Assembly: GCF_019038435.1 (NCBI RefSeq)
Contig: NZ_JAGPOX010000058.1
Span: 1 to 54,917, forward strand
Reading direction: 5' to 3'
Length of the DNA stretch: 54,917 nt
Source: Nocardia alni
GTDB taxonomy: Bacteria > Actinomycetota > Actinomycetes > Mycobacteriales > Mycobacteriaceae
Each line of letters opens with the position of its first letter. Position 1 is the first letter of the stretch. Both the position numbers and the translations under genes were made by a program. The notes below the pieces were generated by a model. It was given only the letters and a program-made list of their open reading frames with translations, was not told the DNA's origin and did not search any database. Shown piece by piece: positions 29,303-38,888 of this stretch.

Positions 29303-30105
29303 GCGCTATAACCCGGCCGTCCACGGTGACGGCGACGCCGCGACGCACACAGCAGTGGTGGGTGCTCACCACCCGATCGGTCGTGCCGTCGGTGAAAACC
29401 GGTGAGGTGCTGACCTCGATCCTGGGGCCCGCCGCCTTCACCGCCAGTTTCTACATTCCGCTGCAGACGATCATGAGCTTCACCGGCACCGGATTCAGCA
29501 GCTACGCGCAGTTCATGATGCCGTTGGTGGTCCTGCAGGCGGCCGCCTTCACGGCCGTGTCGGCAGCGTTCCGGGCCGCCACCGATGCGGTCACCGGACT
29601 CGATCGACGCTTCGCCGCGATGCCGATCGGACCGCTGATTCCCGCGGCGGCACGGATGTGCGGCAACATCTTCCGGCTCCTTGTCGCACTGGCCACGGCA
29701 CTGGTCTGCGGACATGTGATCGGATTCCGGTTCTACCTCGGCGCCGGGCACATCCTCGCGTTCCTGCTGTTCTCGGTGCTCGTCGGGGCGGCGTTGATCC
29801 TGGCCGCCGATGTGATCGGAACCGCCTCTCGCAGCCCCGAGACCACCGCGCAGGCGCTCGTGCTGCCGCCGGTGATCTTCGGGATGCTGTCGACCGGCTT
29901 GGCGCCGATCGATGACTTCCCCTCGTGGATAAGACCTTTCGTGCGTAACCAACCTGTTTCGCAGTGGGCCGGCGCGTTGCGGGCGCTGGCCGGTGATCAG
30001 TGGCCGCAGTCCGGGCACCTGACCGCCGCGCCGGTGGCGTGGGCGCTGGCCATCGTCGTGATCTGCATCCCGCTGTCGATCCGACTCGGTAAAGGACGGG
30101 CATGA
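29299..30105 (+). CDS. ABC transporter permease, DrrB-type (first permease)
   Basis: This 268-residue integral membrane protein is of the ABC-2 type. Hydrophobic helices include ILGPAAFTASFYIPLQTI, FMMPLVVLQAAAFTAVSAAF, MCGNIFRLLVALATALVCGHVI, HILAFLLFSVLVGAALILAADVI and WALAIVVICIPLSI. The loop DFPSWIRPFVRNQPVSQWAGALRAL is the conserved ABC-2 exporter motif. It is coupled by ATGA to the ATPase upstream and to the second permease downstream, indicating one operon and a heteromeric channel with that permease. Confidence 0.9.
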   Translation: MSAITRPSTVTATPRRTQQWWVLTTRSVVPSVKTGEVLTSILGPAAFTASFYIPLQTIMSFTGTGFSSYAQFMMPLVVLQAAAFTAVSAAFRAATDAVTGLDRRFAAMPIGPLIPAAARMCGNIFRLLVALATALVCGHVIGFRFYLGAGHILAFLLFSVLVGAALILAADVIGTASRSPETTAQALVLPPVIFGMLSTGLAPIDDFPSWIRPFVRNQPVSQWAGALRALAGDQWPQSGHLTAAPVAWALAIVVICIPLSIRLGKGRA

Positions 30106-30923
30106 CCACTCTCACCACCGCTCGCGCGGACCGTATCCCCATCGCCTCCGAGCGTTCGATATCGGCGCTGGTACTGCACACGGTGATCCAGACCCAGCGA
30201 CTGCTGCTGCGCTGGGCCCGCAGTCCGGTCGCCCTGTTGGAAACGCTGATCATTCCGTGCCTGCTGCTGGTCATGCTGGATGTCGTTGTGGGCGGCCAGA
30301 TTCGGAAGTTCACCGGCAGCAACCCCCTCGACGGTTCGGTTCCGTTGACCGCCGTCGTCGGGGCGCTGTCCGGCGCGGTCGGCAACGGAATCCTGCTCGG
30401 ACGCGAACGCGACGCGGGCCTGCTGGCCCGGTTCTGGGTGCTGCCGGTCCACCGTGCCTCCGGCCCGGCCGCCCGCGTCCTCGCCGAAGGCGCACGGATC
30501 CTCGCGGGCACGGTGACCGTCGTGATCGTCGGCTGCCTGCTGGGCTTCCGCTTCCACGGCGGCATCGTGGCGACCGTCGTATTCCTGTGCCTCCCAGTCC
30601 TGTTCGGCCTGGCCTTCGCCACGATCGTCACCGCGACGGCGGTCTACACCGCCAAAGCCACACTGGTGGAGGGCATCACCGTGGTCACCTCACTGATGAT
30701 GTTCTTCAGCACCGGTTTCGTCCCCCTCGCGGCCTACCCGCCGTGGATCCGCCCGGTGGTCCACGACCAGCCCATGTCCGTCGTCGTCGACACCATGCAC
30801 GCCCTCGCCACCGGCAGCGCCTCGGCCCACCTGCTGACCTTCACCCTCATCTGGTCGGTCGGCATGATCGGGATCTTCGCCGTCCCCGCCGCCATCGGCT
30901 ACCGTCGCGCCAGCCGTCGCTGA
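30102..30923 (+). CDS. ABC transporter permease, DrrC/DrrB-type (second permease)
   Basis: This 273-residue ABC-2 permease resembles the first one in arrangement: PVALLETLIIPCLLLVMLDVVVGGQI, LTAVVGALSGAVGNGILLGRERDAG, a cytoplasmic RFWVLPVHRASGPAARVLAEGA segment, VVTSLMMFFSTGFVPLAAYP and the exporter loop YPPWIRPVVHDQPMSVVVDTMHALA. Two different permeases with one ATPase match the DrrABC-like exporters often encoded with actinobacterial NRPSs. It ends the ATGA-linked operon; 264 bp separate it from the carboxylase gene. Confidence 0.9.
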   Translation: MTTLTTARADRIPIASERSISALVLHTVIQTQRLLLRWARSPVALLETLIIPCLLLVMLDVVVGGQIRKFTGSNPLDGSVPLTAVVGALSGAVGNGILLGRERDAGLLARFWVLPVHRASGPAARVLAEGARILAGTVTVVIVGCLLGFRFHGGIVATVVFLCLPVLFGLAFATIVTATAVYTAKATLVEGITVVTSLMMFFSTGFVPLAAYPPWIRPVVHDQPMSVVVDTMHALATGSASAHLLTFTLIWSVGMIGIFAVPAAIGYRRASRR

Positions 30924-31187
30924 TACCGGTACGCCGACAATCCATCGGCGATACACCGTCGGGCGCCCCGATCAGGATGGCGCCTGCGAATCGCCGCCGG
31001 TGCCCTGCTACCGGGCGGCAATCCGGCACTGCCGCGATCGCCGCAGATGAGGCATTGCGCACGATACGGGCGAGTAACCCCCTGACGCTGTGTACCTGCG
31101 TGCCTCGAGGGTGCAGACTACCCGAGACCGGAGTCGCAACCTCTCGCCCGACCGGGCTTTGCTGTGCAGTGGAAAGGAGCTGGCAAG

Positions 31188-34100
31188 TTGTTCAGCCGCA
31201 TCGCCATCGTGAACCGGGGAGAGGCCGCCATGCGCCTCATCCACGCGGTCCGGGATCTGGCCGCAGAGACCGGACAGCCGATCGAAACCGTCGCCCTGCA
31301 CACCGATGTCGACCGGACTGCGACATTCGTGCGAGAGGCCGATATCGCGTACGACCTGGGTCCGGCATCCGCACGCCCCTACCTGGACCTGAAGGCGCTC
31401 GAGCGTGCCCTCCTGACCACCGGAGCCGACTCGGCCTGGGTCGGCTGGGGTTTCGTGGCCGAGGATCCGGCGTTCGCGGAGCTGTGCGAGCAGATCGGTG
31501 TGACCTTCATCGGCCCCAGCCCGGACGCCATGCGCAAGCTCGGCGACAAGATCGGCGCGAAGCTGATCGCCGAGGAGGTCGGCGTGCCGGTGGCGCCGTG
31601 GAGCCGCGGCGGTGTCGACACCGTGGAGGCCGCCGTGGAGGCCGCGGAGCAGATCGGTTACCCGCTGATGCTGAAGGCGACCGCGGGTGGCGGTGGACGC
31701 GGCATCCGCAAGGTCACCAACGAGGACGAACTCGTCGACGCCTACGAGCGCACCCGGCAGGAGGCCGCGCGCGCGTTCGGTAGCGGCGTGGTGTTCCTGG
31801 AGCGCCTGGTCACCGGCGCACGGCACGTCGAGGTCCAGGTGATCGCGGACGGCCAGGGCACCGCATGGGCGCTGGGTGTGCGCGACTGCTCGGTGCAGCG
31901 GCGCAACCAGAAGATCATCGAGGAGTCGGCCTCGCCGGTGCTGCCGCCCGAGCGGGTGGCCGAGCTCAAGACCTCCGCCGAGCGGCTGGCCGTCGCGGTC
32001 GGTTATCGCGGTGCGGCGACCGTGGAATTCCTCTATCACCCCGGTGAGCAGCTGCTCGCGTTCCTCGAGGTGAACACCCGTCTGCAGGTCGAACATCCGA
32101 TCACCGAGTACACCACCGGCATCGACCTCGTCCGGGCCCAGCTGCTGGTGGCATCCGGCGAGCGACTCGAGGGCGAGCCGCCGCGGGAGCGCGGGCACGC
32201 CATCGAGGCCAGGCTCAACGCCGAGGACCCCGACCGCGACTTCGCTCCCGCACCGGGCCGCATCGCGCGCCTCGACCTGCCGGCCGGACCGGGCATTCGC
32301 GTCGATACCGGCGTCAGCGAGGGCGACACGATTCCGGCCGACTTCGACTCGATGATCGCCAAGATCATCGCTTACGGCAGCGACCGGAATCAGTCGCTGG
32401 GCAGGCTGCGCCGGGCCGTGACGGAGACCAGGGTGGTCATCGAGGGCGGCGCGACGAACAAGAGCTTCGTGCTCGACCTGCTGGACCAGCCCGAGGTGAT
32501 CGACGGCAGCGCGGACACCGGCTGGATCGACCGCGTGCGCGGCGAGGGCCGTCTCGTCTCGCACCGCCACTCCGCCATCGCGCTGGCCGCCGCCGCCATC
32601 GATGCCTACGAGGACGACGAGCTGGTCGAGCGGCATCGGCTGCTGTCGACCGCTTCCGGTGGACGTCCCCAGGTGCAGCACGAGAGCGGTCGCGCGCGCG
32701 ACCTGGAGTTGCGCGGCGCCGCCTACCGGGTGCGGGTCGCGCGCATAGGTGCGCATCGGTTCCGTATCGGCATCGAGGCGGGCGATGATTTCCGCACCGC
32801 GGACGTCGATCTGGAGCGCTTCGATCGCCACACCGGGCAGATCGTGGTCAACGGCACCCGATACCGATTGACCACGGGCACCCACGGACCGGTCCACATG
32901 GTCGACGTCGACGGCGTCACCCATCGGATCAGCCGCGACGAGGGCGGCGTCGTGCGTTCGCCGGCTCCCGCGCTGGTGGTCGCCACGCCGTTGCAGGTCG
33001 GCGCCGAGGTCGAAGCGGGCGCGCCCGTCCTGGTGCTGGAGAGCATGAAGATGGAAACGGTGCTGCGCGCGCCGTTCCGGGCTCGGTTGAAGGAATGCGC
33101 CGTCTCCGTCGGCACCCAGGTGGAGACAGGTGCGCCGCTGCTGCGGCTCGAGCCGCTCGCCGACGACGACGCGGATGCCGATACCGCGGCGGTCGCGCCC
33201 GTCGAGCTGGACCTGCCCGTCGAGTCGGCAACGATCCGGCCGCACGAGCGGATGGCGCGCGGCATGCAGGACCTGCGCAGCATGCTGCTGGGCTTCGACG
33301 TCGACCCGCACGACGATCGCCGGGTACTCGACGACTATCTCGGCGTGCGGCGTGCCGCGGTCGAGGACAACCGCCGGCCCCTCGCCGAGGAACTCGAGCT
33401 CGTGGAGGTGTTCGCCGACCTCGCCGAACTGAGCCACAACCGGTCGTGGGACGAAGACAGCGGCCAGGGCCATCTGCACAGTGCCCGCGAGTACTTCCAC
33501 ACCTATCTGCAGAGCCTCGATGTCGAGCGGGCGGGCCTGCCGGAGTCCTACCAGGCCAAGCTCGCCAAGGCGCTCGGGTACTACGGGGTCGCCGAACTGG
33601 AGCGCTCCCCGCACCTCGAAGCCGCGGTGTTCCGCATCTTCCTGGCCCAGCAACGTCCCTCCGACACCGTCACGGTCGTGACGACGCTGCTGCGGGAGTG
33701 GCTGCGCGAGCCGATGCCGGACGCGGCGCTGCGCGAGCCGGTCGGCCTGGCGCTGGAGCGACTGGTGACAGCGACGCAGGTGCGTTTCCCCGTGATCGCC
33801 GACCTCGCGCGCGGCGTCGTGTACGCCTGGTACGGGCAGCCGTTGCTCCGGCGCAATCGTGCCCGCGTGTACACGAACGTCCGTAAGTACCTGCGCCACC
33901 TCGATACTCACCCGGACACTCCCGATCGCGCCCAGCACATCTCCGACATGGTGCGCAGCACCGAGCCGCTGGTGCGCCTACTCGGTCAGCGGCTGGTGCG
34001 CGGCACGGCGGACAACACCGCCATGCTCGAGGTGCTGACCCGCCGGTACTACGGCAACAAGGGGCTCACCGACGTCCGCACCCAGGAGGCGGGCGGCTGC

Positions 34101-36650
34101 ACATTCGTGATCGCCGAGCGCCGGGGCCTGAGCCTGGTGTCGACCGCGGTGAGTTTCGACGCGCTCGGCACCGTGCTGCGCGGACTCACCGAGCTCGCGA
34201 GCGGCACCGCCTCCATCGAGGCCGACATCTACCTGAGCTGGGAGAAGCAACCGGAAGACTTCGACGCCATGGCGTCGGCGTTGCAGGAGAAGCTCAACGG
34301 GCAACCGTTGCCGAACCAGGTGCACCGGATCACCACCACCGTCGCGGGCAGCGGCGGTGCGGTGATGCATCATCACTTCACCTTCCGGCCGTCCGCCACC
34401 GGCATCGCCGAGGAGCGGCTGATCCGCGGCCTGCACCCCTACATCGCCCAGCGGATGCAGATGCAGCGGCTGCGCAAGTTCGACCTCACCCGGCTGCCGT
34501 CCTCGGACGACGAAGAGGTGTACCTGTTCCGGTGCGTGGCGAAGGAGAACCCGTCCGACGAGCGACTCGTCGCCTTCGCACAGGTGCGTGACCTGACGGC
34601 GCTGCGCGAGCACGACGGCCGGCTGCTGGCGCTGCCGACGGCCGAGGCCGCCATCGCCACCTGCCTCGACTCGATCCGCCGGGCACAGTCGCAGCGGCCG
34701 TCGGGCAAACGCCTGAACACCAACCGGATCGTGATGTACATCTGGCCGCCGATGGACCTCACCCCCGCCGAGCTGGAGACGATCGTCGATCGCATGCGGC
34801 CGACGACCGCGGGCGCTGGGCTCGAGGAGATCCTGCTCATCGCGCGGCGCCCGGATCCGGAGACCGGCGAGTTGATCAAGGTCGCCATCCGCATGTCGGC
34901 CGACCCCATCGGCGGCACCGAGCTGACCATCGGCGACCGGTCCGACGAGACGGTCGAGCCGCTCGACGAGTACCGGCAGAAGGTGCTGCGGGCCAGCAGC
35001 CGCAACACCGTGTACCCCTACGAACTGACCGGCATCCTCGGTGAGTTCGCCGAATACGACCTCGACGCCGAGCACGCGCTCGTACCGGTCGACCGGCCGA
35101 AGGGCCGCAACACCGCGGCGATCGTCGCGGGCGTCGTCACCACGACCACCGAGCAGCACCCCGACGGCATCACCAGGGTGGTACTCCTCGGTGATCCCAC
35201 GAAGTCGCTGGGCGCGCTGTCGGAACCGGAATGCCGCCGCGTGATCGCCGCGTTGGACCTCGCCGAAGCGATGCGGATACCGCTGGAGTGGTACGCGCTG
35301 TCCTCCGGCGCCCGGATCTCCATGGAATCGGGCACCGAGAACATGGACTGGGTGGCGGCCGCGCTCAAGCGCATCGTCGAGTTCACCCAGGACGGCGGTG
35401 AGATCAACATCGTGGTCTCGGGCATCAACGTTGGCGCGCAACCATATTGGAACGCCGAAGCGACGATGCTCATGCACACCAAGGGCATCCTGGTGATGAC
35501 CCCGGACTCGGCCATGGTGCTCACCGGCAAGCAGTCGCTCGACTTCTCCGGCGGCGTATCGGCGGAGGACAACTTCGGTATCGGCGGCTACGACCGGGTG
35601 ATGGGCCCGAACGGGCAGGCGCAGTACTGGGCGCCGAACCTGACGGCCGCGCGGGACGTGCTGATGTCGCACTACGACCACACCTACGTGGCGCCCGGCG
35701 AGCACGCGCCGCGCCGGTCGCGCACCAGCGACCCGGTCGATCGCGACGTCTCCGATTTCCCGCATGTCTTGGCGGGCAGCGATTTCCGCAGTGTCGGAGA
35801 GATCTTCTCCGCCACTGCCAATCCGGATCGCAAGAAGCCCTTCGACATTCGGACGGTCATGCGGGCGCTGTCCGATCAGGACCATCCGGTGCTGGAACGC
35901 TGGGCGGGGATGGCCGATGCCGAAACCGCCGTGGTGCAGGACGCGCGTCTGGGCGGTATCCCGGTGTGCCTGCTCGGAATCGAGTCCCAGGGGGTTCCGC
36001 GTCGCGGCTTCCCGTCCACCGACGGTCCCGACACCTACACCGCCGGAACGCTGTTCCCGCGCTCGTCGAAGAAGGCCGCGCGGGCGATCAACGCGGCCAG
36101 TGGCAATCGACCGCTCGTCGTGCTGGCGAACCTGTCGGGCTTCGACGGCTCGCCGGAGTCGATGCGCAAACTGCAACTCGAGTACGGCGCCGAAATCGGC
36201 CGCGCGATCGTGAATTTCCAGGGCCCCATCGTGTTCTGCGTGATCTCGCGCTATCACGGTGGCGCGTTCGTGGTGTTCTCCAAGGCACTGAATCCGAACA
36301 TGACCGTCCTCGCCCTGGAGGGTTCGTTCGCCTCGGTCCTCGGCGGCGCCCCCGCGGCGGCAGTGGTGTTCTCCGGACAGGTCAACGCGCGCACGGCAGC
36401 CGATCAGCGCGTGCGAGACCTCGAGGCCCGCGTCACGAACGCCTCCGGCGCTGATCGCGCGACCCTCACCGCGGAACTCGACGAGGTCCGCTCGTCGGTC
36501 CGCGCGGAGAAGCTCGGCGAAGTCGCCACGGAGTTCGACCGGGTGCACGACATCCGCCGCGCCGTCGAGGTGGGCTCGGTGGACGCCATCATCCGCGCCG
36601 CGGAACTGCGCCCGCGGATCATCGAGACGATCGAGGCGCGTCTGGGGTGA
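31188..36650 (+). CDS. Single-chain biotin-dependent acyl-CoA carboxylase (BC-BCCP-central-CT)
   Basis: This 1820-residue enzyme carries every activity of an acyl-CoA carboxylase in one chain. The biotin carboxylase comes first (FSRIAIVNRGEAAMRLIHA; ATP-grasp loop GGGGRGIRK near residue 168; EVNTRLQVEHPITE). The biotin carrier has the VLESMKMET motif with biotinyl Lys621. A long central region (~690-1250) follows, then the carboxyltransferase (NIVVSGINVGAQPYWN; GVPRRGFPSTDGPDTYT; LANLSGFDGSPESM; RYHGGAFVVFSK). The layout resembles eukaryotic acetyl-CoA carboxylase rather than the split bacterial complex. The TTG at 31188 is chosen because AAAGGAG ends 8 bases upstream; the GTG at 31164 would place that site inside the gene. 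It probably carboxylates acetyl- or propionyl-CoA; supply of precursors to the nearby NRPS is speculative. Confidence 0.88.
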   Translation: MFSRIAIVNRGEAAMRLIHAVRDLAAETGQPIETVALHTDVDRTATFVREADIAYDLGPASARPYLDLKALERALLTTGADSAWVGWGFVAEDPAFAELCEQIGVTFIGPSPDAMRKLGDKIGAKLIAEEVGVPVAPWSRGGVDTVEAAVEAAEQIGYPLMLKATAGGGGRGIRKVTNEDELVDAYERTRQEAARAFGSGVVFLERLVTGARHVEVQVIADGQGTAWALGVRDCSVQRRNQKIIEESASPVLPPERVAELKTSAERLAVAVGYRGAATVEFLYHPGEQLLAFLEVNTRLQVEHPITEYTTGIDLVRAQLLVASGERLEGEPPRERGHAIEARLNAEDPDRDFAPAPGRIARLDLPAGPGIRVDTGVSEGDTIPADFDSMIAKIIAYGSDRNQSLGRLRRAVTETRVVIEGGATNKSFVLDLLDQPEVIDGSADTGWIDRVRGEGRLVSHRHSAIALAAAAIDAYEDDELVERHRLLSTASGGRPQVQHESGRARDLELRGAAYRVRVARIGAHRFRIGIEAGDDFRTADVDLERFDRHTGQIVVNGTRYRLTTGTHGPVHMVDVDGVTHRISRDEGGVVRSPAPALVVATPLQVGAEVEAGAPVLVLESMKMETVLRAPFRARLKECAVSVGTQVETGAPLLRLEPLADDDADADTAAVAPVELDLPVESATIRPHERMARGMQDLRSMLLGFDVDPHDDRRVLDDYLGVRRAAVEDNRRPLAEELELVEVFADLAELSHNRSWDEDSGQGHLHSAREYFHTYLQSLDVERAGLPESYQAKLAKALGYYGVAELERSPHLEAAVFRIFLAQQRPSDTVTVVTTLLREWLREPMPDAALREPVGLALERLVTATQVRFPVIADLARGVVYAWYGQPLLRRNRARVYTNVRKYLRHLDTHPDTPDRAQHISDMVRSTEPLVRLLGQRLVRGTADNTAMLEVLTRRYYGNKGLTDVRTQEAGGCTFVIAERRGLSLVSTAVSFDALGTVLRGLTELASGTASIEADIYLSWEKQPEDFDAMASALQEKLNGQPLPNQVHRITTTVAGSGGAVMHHHFTFRPSATGIAEERLIRGLHPYIAQRMQMQRLRKFDLTRLPSSDDEEVYLFRCVAKENPSDERLVAFAQVRDLTALREHDGRLLALPTAEAAIATCLDSIRRAQSQRPSGKRLNTNRIVMYIWPPMDLTPAELETIVDRMRPTTAGAGLEEILLIARRPDPETGELIKVAIRMSADPIGGTELTIGDRSDETVEPLDEYRQKVLRASSRNTVYPYELTGILGEFAEYDLDAEHALVPVDRPKGRNTAAIVAGVVTTTTEQHPDGITRVVLLGDPTKSLGALSEPECRRVIAALDLAEAMRIPLEWYALSSGARISMESGTENMDWVAAALKRIVEFTQDGGEINIVVSGINVGAQPYWNAEATMLMHTKGILVMTPDSAMVLTGKQSLDFSGGVSAEDNFGIGGYDRVMGPNGQAQYWAPNLTAARDVLMSHYDHTYVAPGEHAPRRSRTSDPVDRDVSDFPHVLAGSDFRSVGEIFSATANPDRKKPFDIRTVMRALSDQDHPVLERWAGMADAETAVVQDARLGGIPVCLLGIESQGVPRRGFPSTDGPDTYTAGTLFPRSSKKAARAINAASGNRPLVVLANLSGFDGSPESMRKLQLEYGAEIGRAIVNFQGPIVFCVISRYHGGAFVVFSKALNPNMTVLALEGSFASVLGGAPAAAVVFSGQVNARTAADQRVRDLEARVTNASGADRATLTAELDEVRSSVRAEKLGEVATEFDRVHDIRRAVEVGSVDAIIRAAELRPRIIETIEARLG

Positions 36651-36849
36651 TATCCCGGAGGGGATAGCGGCTCGAGGGCGGACGCGGCGGCTGATGTAGC
36701 CGCCGCGTTCGCATGTTAATGGCGTAGCCTCCGGTATGTCGATGCCGCTGTGGGATTTTCATGCGTCGCGCACATTTATCGGTCCCTGTCCAGGAATCGA
36801 ATCGATCGATCTGGCACCGGGAAATTTCGCGCTTCATTCTGCTAGGACA

Positions 36850-36867
36850 GCAGGCCGATCGGCCTGC
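36850..36867. promoter_or_regulatory. 18-bp perfect palindrome
   Basis: GCAGGCCGATCGGCCTGC is a perfect 18-bp palindrome without a spacer, ending 18 bp before the ATG at 36886. No ribosome site or hairpin-plus-T-run accompanies it, so an operator for a dimeric regulator is more likely than a terminator. The cognate regulator is not evident. Confidence 0.5.
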
Positions 36868-36885
36868 GGAATCGAGCAGAACGCC

Positions 36886-37194
36886 ATGGCGACAAGAACT
36901 TCCTCCAGCCGCGACTTCAACACCTCGGCGAACGGTGGCGCCGAAGTCGGCTCGTACGCCGATTTCTATATCCTCATGCCGTCCCTGGCGGTTTCCGCGA
37001 TGCTTCGCCTTGTCGTGGTGTTGGTCGTGGCCGTCGCATTCGCCGCCCTGGTGATGCTCATCGTCGTCCTCATGTTTCCCGACCCGGATCCCACCACGAC
37101 AACCACCACCACCCAGGTGAGCACCGTGCAGACTCCGGCGTCGACACCGCCGTGCTACCCATTCGCCGACTGCGCCCCCGCACCCATCCGCTGA
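36886..37194 (+). CDS. Small single-pass membrane protein with Thr/Pro-rich tail
   Basis: The 102-residue protein has a polar N-terminus, one long hydrophobic segment (MLRLVVVLVVAVAFAALVMLIVVLMF) and an external-looking tail rich in Thr, Pro and Asp (PDPDPTTTTTTTQ) that ends with two cysteines (PPCYPFADCAPAP). It could be an anchored cell-surface protein. The start is uncertain: the ORF is open back to an ATG at 36736, but the stretch between contains the 18-bp palindrome and looks non-coding. An opposite-strand ORF (36619-37332) was judged a shadow. No family recognised. Confidence 0.5.
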   Translation: MATRTSSSRDFNTSANGGAEVGSYADFYILMPSLAVSAMLRLVVVLVVAVAFAALVMLIVVLMFPDPDPTTTTTTTQVSTVQTPASTPPCYPFADCAPAPIR

Positions 37195-37330
37195 CGCGGC
37201 CGTCCGCATCCGTGTGCGCACAGCCGCCGAGGACGATTGTGAGCGCGAGCACCGGGACGGCGATGCCCGTATCCGAGTAAGGTTGACTGGTTCCGAATGT
37301 TGCTGAGGCACAGAACCGCTGGGGGCCTTC

Positions 37331-38755
37331 ATGTCGGCGCTGGTACGACCGGGCTGGGTGCTCGCCGGCCGCTACCGGCTGATCGAGAAGCTGGGCAGCG
37401 GCGGATTCGGGACCGTGTGGAAAGCGCGCGACGAGCGGTTGCGTATCGATGTCGCGGTGAAGGAGGCGCTGCTACCGCAGGCCGAATCGAGCGCCGAGCA
37501 CGCCGAGCGCGTCGCGCGAGCCGAACGCGAGGCCCGCAATGCCGCGCGGCTGCCCGACCATCCGAATATCGTCGGTGTCCTCGATGTCGTCACCGACGGC
37601 GCGACGCCCTGGATCGTCATGCGTCTGGTGTCCGGCCGATCCCTGAAGCAGCGACTCGACAGCGACGGGCCGGTGGCCGTCGCGGAAGCCACCACCATCG
37701 CCTTCGCACTGTTACGAGCACTGCGGGCCGCCCATGATGTCGGCGTGGTGCACCGAGATGTCAAGCCGGGCAACATCCTGCTCGACACCGACGGCGAGGT
37801 TCTGCTCACGGATTTCGGAACCGCCCGCCACCACTCGGATCACACGCTGACCGCCAAGGAGACGATTATCGGCTCGTTCGAGTACATGGCGCCCGAACGG
37901 ATCGACGGCGAGGGCACACCGGCCGGTGACCTGTACTCCCTCGGCGTCACCCTCTACCACGCGGTGGAAGGGGTTTCCCCGTTCCGCCGCGACACCATCC
38001 ACGGGACAATGAAAGCGGTGATGTTCGGTGTGGCGCCGCCGCCCGCGCGCGCAGGGCAACTCGTCCAGCTCATAACCCGGCTGATGGACAAACAGCCGGA
38101 GCTACGCCCCTCCATCCCACACGCACTGATACTGCTGACGACTCCGCCGCCGCTCGGGCCGAAACCGGAAGTCTCCACGGGAAATTCACGATCACCCCGA
38201 GCCGGCCGTAAGCGCGGACAGGTCGGCCAGCTCCTGGCCCGTGCCCGCGATCATCAGAAGCGCGGCGACATAGGCGAAGCCGAACGGCTACTGCGCCAGG
38301 CCGCGGCGATGAACGACGCCCTGTCCATGTCCTTCCTGGCGCGACTGCTCGAAAACCGGGGCGTCCGAACCGAAGCCGAACGCTGGTACCGGCAAGCCGC
38401 CGAGAGCGGCGAAACGCTCTCGATGCTCACTCTCGGCCATATGTGCATGAAGTCGGGTGATCTCAGCCAAGCCGCGTACTGGTACCGCCGCTACGTCGAT
38501 CACGGCCATATTCTCGGAAAGGTCCACCTGGCAACGGTTCACGCGGCCCTGGGCGAAGATGACCGCGCCGAATTCCTCTACCGCGAGGTGGAACAAGACG
38601 GCGATATGGTTGCCCTGAAGGCTTTGGGCGACCAGTGGAAATCCGTGGGGCGCACAGACGCCGCCAAACGCGTGTACCGCAAATCCGCTCGAGCCGGCTA
38701 CGCCCCTGCGAAAGCAGCGCTCGAGAGTCTGGCTCCCCGCCACCCTCCGCGGTGA
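37331..38755 (+). CDS. Serine/threonine protein kinase with C-terminal Sel1/TPR-like repeats
   Basis: This 474-residue protein has an N-terminal Hanks-type kinase domain (residues ~10-270): glycine loop LGSGGFGTVWKA, catalytic Lys44 in VAVKEA, catalytic loop VVHRDVKPGNILL (Asp143), LTDFGTA (Asp161) and APERIDGEGTPAGDLYSLG. A Pro/Arg linker follows, then ~170 residues with about five Sel1/TPR-like repeats (EAERLLRQAAAMNDALSMSFLARLL, EAERWYRQAAESGETLSMLTLGHM, QAAYWYRRYVDHGHILGKVHLA). There is no transmembrane segment, unlike PknB-type receptors, so it should be cytosolic and use the repeats for partner binding. It is monocistronic with TTGACT upstream as a possible -35. Confidence 0.92.
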   Translation: MSALVRPGWVLAGRYRLIEKLGSGGFGTVWKARDERLRIDVAVKEALLPQAESSAEHAERVARAEREARNAARLPDHPNIVGVLDVVTDGATPWIVMRLVSGRSLKQRLDSDGPVAVAEATTIAFALLRALRAAHDVGVVHRDVKPGNILLDTDGEVLLTDFGTARHHSDHTLTAKETIIGSFEYMAPERIDGEGTPAGDLYSLGVTLYHAVEGVSPFRRDTIHGTMKAVMFGVAPPPARAGQLVQLITRLMDKQPELRPSIPHALILLTTPPPLGPKPEVSTGNSRSPRAGRKRGQVGQLLARARDHQKRGDIGEAERLLRQAAAMNDALSMSFLARLLENRGVRTEAERWYRQAAESGETLSMLTLGHMCMKSGDLSQAAYWYRRYVDHGHILGKVHLATVHAALGEDDRAEFLYREVEQDGDMVALKALGDQWKSVGRTDAAKRVYRKSARAGYAPAKAALESLAPRHPPR

Positions 38756-38888
38756 CGAAGCCGACCTGACCCGGCACGCCGCAACGACCGATCGTCTCGA
38801 TGTACGTGCAGTGCCGCGCAAAGGTGCCGCACCTCGAATTCGGCGCCCCCGCACAGTGATCGGCACGTTGGGCGGACCGTCGACAATG

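Noticed and set aside
31008..36548. Two long minus-strand frames (31008-33938 and 33978-36548)
   Set aside because: Both are antisense to the carboxylase, whose domains are unmistakable; no recognisable motifs in the antisense products.
36619..37332. 237-codon minus-strand frame
   Set aside because: The plus-strand frame has a clear transmembrane segment and Thr/Pro tail; the minus frame is repetitive and overlaps the carboxylase 3' end.
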